Part shown: positions 61,120 to 64,000 of the stretch, piece after piece
Layout of the letters: each line of letters begins with the position of its first letter
Position numbering within the stretch: position 1 is the stretch's first letter
DNA from: Fodinibacter sp963834965
Lineage (GTDB): Bacteria; Actinomycetota; Actinomycetes; Actinomycetales; Dermatophilaceae
NCBI GenBank assembly: GCA_963834965.1
Contig: CAWIEI010000033.1
Coordinates: forward strand, 124,001 to 188,000
Direction of reading: 5' to 3'
Length of the DNA stretch: 64,000 nucleotides
The notes under the pieces: model-generated
What the model was told of the DNA's origin: nothing
The model's database searches: none
Seen by the model: only the letters and a program-made list of their open reading frames with translations
Made by a program: the position numbers and the translations under genes

Positions 61120-62925
61120 TCACAGCGGCCGGCCCGGAAAGACCTCAGCGAGCTTGCTCTTCACGCCCTCCCTCACGACGTCGAACCGGTCGGCGTCGCC
61201 GCGCACCACCGACTCGGCGGCGTTCACCATCTGGGGCCAGCTCGCGTGGGGCGGGATGGGAGGGACGGCCGGGTCGGTGCGGAACACGATGACGCAGGGC
61301 CGCTGCTCGGCGAGGGCCTCGACCCAGGCCGACTCGACCTGCTCCGGGTCGTCGACCCGGATGCCGTGCAGCCCCAGTGAGCGGGCGAACGCGGCGAAGT
61401 CCACCGTCGGCAGCTGCTGGGAGGGGATGAACTCGGGCGACCCGCCCATCGCGCGCAGCTCCCACGTCACCTGGTTGAGGTCGTCGTTCTCGAGGACCAC
61501 GACCACGAGCCGCGGGTCGGCCCAGTCGCGCCAGTACTTCGCGATCGTGATGAGCTCGGCCATGCCGTTCATCTGCATGGCGCCGTCACCGGCGGAGGCG
61601 AGGGCGGGGCGGTCGGGGTGCGCGAACTTCGCGCCGATGCCGTAGGGGACGCCGCACCCCATGGTGGCCAACGTGCCAGACAGGGTGCCGCGCATCGACC
61701 CACGCATCTTGACGTGCCGGGCGTACCAGTTCGTCCCCGACCCCGAGTCGGCGGAGATCATGACGTCCTCGGGCAACAGTGGCGACAGCACCGAGAACAC
61801 CTGCTCCGGGTTGATGGGGTCCGCGCTCACCTTGCCGCGGGCCTCCATGACGTCCCACCACCGGCCGACGTTCGACTCCACCGTCTCCCGCCAGCTGCGG
61901 TCCTCCTGGCGCTGCAGGAGCGGCAGCAGGGCGCGAAGCGTACGGGCCGAGTCGCCGACGAGGTTCACCTCGAAGGGGTAACGCAGGCCCACCATCGTCG
62001 GGTCGACATCGATCTGGACGGCGCGCACCGCGGGTTCGTCCCCCTCGAAGGGAGGCAGGAACTGGGTGTAGGGAAAGTTGGAGCCGACGACGAGCAGCGT
62101 GTCGCAGTCCATCATCAGCTCGTACGACGGCCTGGTGCCAAGGAGCCCGATGGACCCGGTGACCCAGACCTCCTCGTCGGAGAGGACGTCCTTGCCGAGC
62201 AGCGCCTTCGCGACCCCTGCGCCGCGCAGCTCGGCCAGCTCGGCGACCTCCGCCGCGGCGGCGCGCGCGCCCTGCCCGACGAGTACCGCGAGCCTGCTGC
62301 CCGAGTTCAGGACGTCGGCGGCGCGGCGCAGATCCTCGTCGGCCGGCACCGGCGCGGCGAACGTCTGGTCCAGGCTGGACGGCACCATCTTGAAGGCATG
62401 CGACGGCGGCGTGTACTCCAGCTCCTGCACGTCACTGGGGATGATGACCGCGGTCACGGTGCGCTCGGCAGCGGCGATGCGCAGGGCGCGGTCGAGCACG
62501 TTGGGCAGCTGCTCCGGAACCGTGACCATCTCGAGGTAGGCACCGGCGACGTCCTTGTACAGCGTCAGCAGGTCGACCTCCTGCTGGTAGGCGCCCCCCA
62601 TCGCCGAGCGGGCGGTCTGGCCGACGATGGCCACCACGGGCACGTGGTCGAGCTTGGCGTCGTACAGCCCGTTCAGCAGGTGGATCGCGCCCGGGCCGCT
62701 GGTTGCGGTGCAGACCCCGACCCGCCCGCTGAACTTGGCGTAGCCGCAGGCCTCGAAGGCGGCCATCTCCTCGTGGCGGGCCTGGATGAACCTCGGCTGG
62801 TTCTCGGCCCGCTCCCAGGCGGCAAGCAGGCCGTTGATGCCGTCTCCGGCATACCCGAAGACCTGTTCGACGCCCCACTCGCGCAGGCGCTGCAGGACGT
62901 GGTCGGCGACGTTCGGGGTGCTCAT
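61120..62925 (-). CDS. thiamine-pyrophosphate-requiring enzyme (pyruvate oxidase-like)
   Basis: The 601-residue protein shows FGYAGDGINGLLAAW, RHEEMAAFEACGYAK (catalytic Glu), ATSGPGAIHLLNGLYDAK, then the central FAD-type domain, and the TPP-binding ASAGDGAMQMNGMAELITIAKYW with VVLENDDLNQVTWE. This matches PoxB/AHAS-like enzymes; PoxB decarboxylates pyruvate to acetate and CO2 with FAD. ATG 62925 has AAGGAGA ahead. Position after an FAD/Fe-S oxidase suggests a joint oxidative pathway for pyruvate, lactate or sugar-acid products. Confidence 0.9.
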   Translation of the reverse strand: MSTPNVADHVLQRLREWGVEQVFGYAGDGINGLLAAWERAENQPRFIQARHEEMAAFEACGYAKFSGRVGVCTATSGPGAIHLLNGLYDAKLDHVPVVAIVGQTARSAMGGAYQQEVDLLTLYKDVAGAYLEMVTVPEQLPNVLDRALRIAAAERTVTAVIIPSDVQELEYTPPSHAFKMVPSSLDQTFAAPVPADEDLRRAADVLNSGSRLAVLVGQGARAAAAEVAELAELRGAGVAKALLGKDVLSDEEVWVTGSIGLLGTRPSYELMMDCDTLLVVGSNFPYTQFLPPFEGDEPAVRAVQIDVDPTMVGLRYPFEVNLVGDSARTLRALLPLLQRQEDRSWRETVESNVGRWWDVMEARGKVSADPINPEQVFSVLSPLLPEDVMISADSGSGTNWYARHVKMRGSMRGTLSGTLATMGCGVPYGIGAKFAHPDRPALASAGDGAMQMNGMAELITIAKYWRDWADPRLVVVVLENDDLNQVTWELRAMGGSPEFIPSQQLPTVDFAAFARSLGLHGIRVDDPEQVESAWVEALAEQRPCVIVFRTDPAVPPIPPHASWPQMVNAAESVVRGDADRFDVVREGVKSKLAEVFPGRPL

Positions 62926-62965
62926 CAGTTCTCCTTCTGGGTCGTGATCCGTGGTATCCGGACGG

Positions 62966-64000
62966 TCATCGCGCCACCGCGCGCCCTGGTGCGTGGCGGC
63001 GCCTGAATACACTGCGGCGCGGCGGAACCGGCCGGTGCTCGAGCCCCGCGGCGAGCACCTCGGCGAGGTGGACGGCGCGTCGGCCGGTGTCGCACTGCTC
63101 GATCTGCGTGCGGCAGCTGAACCCGTCGGCCATGACGACGGTGTCGTCGGGGGCCGCACGGACGGCGGGCAGGAGGACTCGCTCACCGGCGGCCCGAGAG
63201 ACCGCGTAGTGCCCAGCCTCGAAGCCGAAGTTCCCAGCGAGCCCGCAACAGCCTGACCGCAGCCGCTCGGCATCGATCCCCCCCGCCGTCATCAGTGCGT
63301 CGTCGACGTCCGTGCCGAGCACGGCGTGCTGGTGACAGTGGGTCTGCACGATTGCGTCGACGTCGAGCTTCGGGGGCGTCCAGCCCGGGGCGCGCTCGGC
63401 AAGGAGCTCGGCCAGGGTACGGGTCTGCATCGAGAGCCGGCGCATGTCCTCGTCCCCCGGCAGGAGCTCCGGCCCGTCGGAGCGGAACACCGCAGTGCAC
63501 GACGGCTCCAGCCCGAGGACCGGGACGCCGGCCCGGATGTCGTCGCGCAGCACGCGCAGGGTGCGCCGCAGCACCTTCTGGGCGACGTCGAGCTGCCCCG
63601 TCGAGATCCAGGTGAGCCCGCAGCACAGCGGCTCGGTCGGTACCCGCACCTCGAAACCGGCATCCTCCAGCACCAGCACCGCCGACCGCGCGATGCCCGG
63701 GTCGAAGGCGTTGGTGAAGGTGTCGGGCCACAGCAGGACCGGTCCGCGTGACCCCGCCGCCGGGGGCCGGCTCCACGCGGGGCGGCGCCGCCACGACCGG
63801 ACGAACGGGTCACGGTCGAACTGCGGGATGGCGCGCTCGGGGGCGATGCCCCCCACGCGCTTGAGCAGCCCAGCGGCCCGGGGGCGACTCGTCACGGCGT
63901 TGACCGCCCTCGGCGCCAGACCGGCCAGCCGCGCCCACACCGGCAGCCACCCCATCGAGTAGTGCGCGAGCGGGCGTACCCGGTGCTCGTAGTGGTGCGC
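62966..64000 (-). CDS. FAD/Fe-S oxidoreductase, C-terminal part (5' end outside window)
   Basis: An open frame continues to the window edge; about 344 residues are visible. Upstream of the ATG at 63955 it still reads HHYEHRVRPLAHYS, a joining segment typical of these fused proteins. The visible half has cysteine-rich CCG-type motifs: PTEPLCCGLTW, VLGLEPSCTAVF, VQTHCHQHAVLG, RSGCCGLAGNFGFEAGHYAVS. This is the Fe-S/heterodisulfide-reductase-like half of D-lactate or glycolate oxidase-like (GlcF/DLD-type) proteins. The FAD half lies beyond the edge. Downstream genes: TPP enzyme and MR/MLE enzyme, 40 bases on. Confidence 0.85.
   Translation of the reverse strand, partial: AHHYEHRVRPLAHYSMGWLPVWARLAGLAPRAVNAVTSRPRAAGLLKRVGGIAPERAIPQFDRDPFVRSWRRRPAWSRPPAAGSRGPVLLWPDTFTNAFDPGIARSAVLVLEDAGFEVRVPTEPLCCGLTWISTGQLDVAQKVLRRTLRVLRDDIRAGVPVLGLEPSCTAVFRSDGPELLPGDEDMRRLSMQTRTLAELLAERAPGWTPPKLDVDAIVQTHCHQHAVLGTDVDDALMTAGGIDAERLRSGCCGLAGNFGFEAGHYAVSRAAGERVLLPAVRAAPDDTVVMADGFSCRTQIEQCDTGRRAVHLAEVLAAGLEHRPVPPRRSVFRRRHAPGRAVAR

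Overview
The window is high-GC DNA, dense with genes, with frequent 4-base ATGA/GTGA overlaps between neighbours and many GTG starts. The gene set is actinobacterial: trehalose/glycogen TreY-TreZ-GlgX, an MtrAB-LpqB-like operon, mycothiol-type ArsC enzymes, DUF3018/MazF, and an EttA-SSB-GTPase block. I infer a member of the Micrococcales, possibly Intrasporangiaceae; the genus cannot be fixed from this sequence.

Positions 1-26.7 kb look like core chromosome. From left to right: two FtsX-type permeases (the first cut by the window edge); a treZ-treY-glgX operon whose treZ carries five tandem copies of a 42-bp palindromic repeat; an SDR reductase; a YhhN lysoplasmalogenase-like protein; an acyl-CoA dehydrogenase divergent from a TetR regulator with a clear operator; a sugar/lipid block (methyltransferase, epimerase, GT2); a YtrA-type GntR-ABC operon behind a 32-bp palindrome; ettA; ssb; a pair of membrane-attached dynamin-like GTPases; thpR; and tRNA-Arg(UCU).

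Positions 26.8-40 kb look acquired or rearranged. An intact-ended IS630 element carries a passenger gene and a frameshifted transposase. A partial copy of the tRNA 3' end lies just beyond it. Next is a fluoride-resistance module: two CrcB/Fluc subunits flanking a DUF190 protein, preceded by a fluoride riboswitch with a hairpin over the ribosome binding site, then a universal stress protein and an extra, divergent enolase (the classical fluoride target). Arsenic genes follow: two ArsC, an aquaporin, a broken ArsR-ArsC fusion, and a second ArsR with a permease and a thioredoxin-like protein. A hydrolase fragment, a MazEF pair and an ArsB/NhaD transporter translationally coupled to a CBS protein complete the region.

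Positions 39.9-48.2 kb hold a cluster of a cytochrome b561-like/molybdopterin oxidoreductase, a DUF2064 transferase, a GT2, a large membrane protein, an epimerase, a methyltransferase and a two-component system. The DUF2064/GT2 pair resembles transferases annotated for arsenosugar biosynthesis, so its position beside arsenic genes is notable. The product is unknown.

Positions 48.2-64 kb hold a TetR-ABC exporter locus with a divergent membrane protein; an MtrAB-LpqB-like operon with a shortened LpqB; a STAS protein paired with a degenerate SpoIIE-like protein; gene fragments; a small stress-like protein and an SRPBCC protein that share a conserved 5' region; an APC permease; and an operon of DUF4396, an MR/MLE enolase-superfamily enzyme, a PoxB-like TPP enzyme and an FAD/Fe-S oxidoreductase (cut by the right edge).
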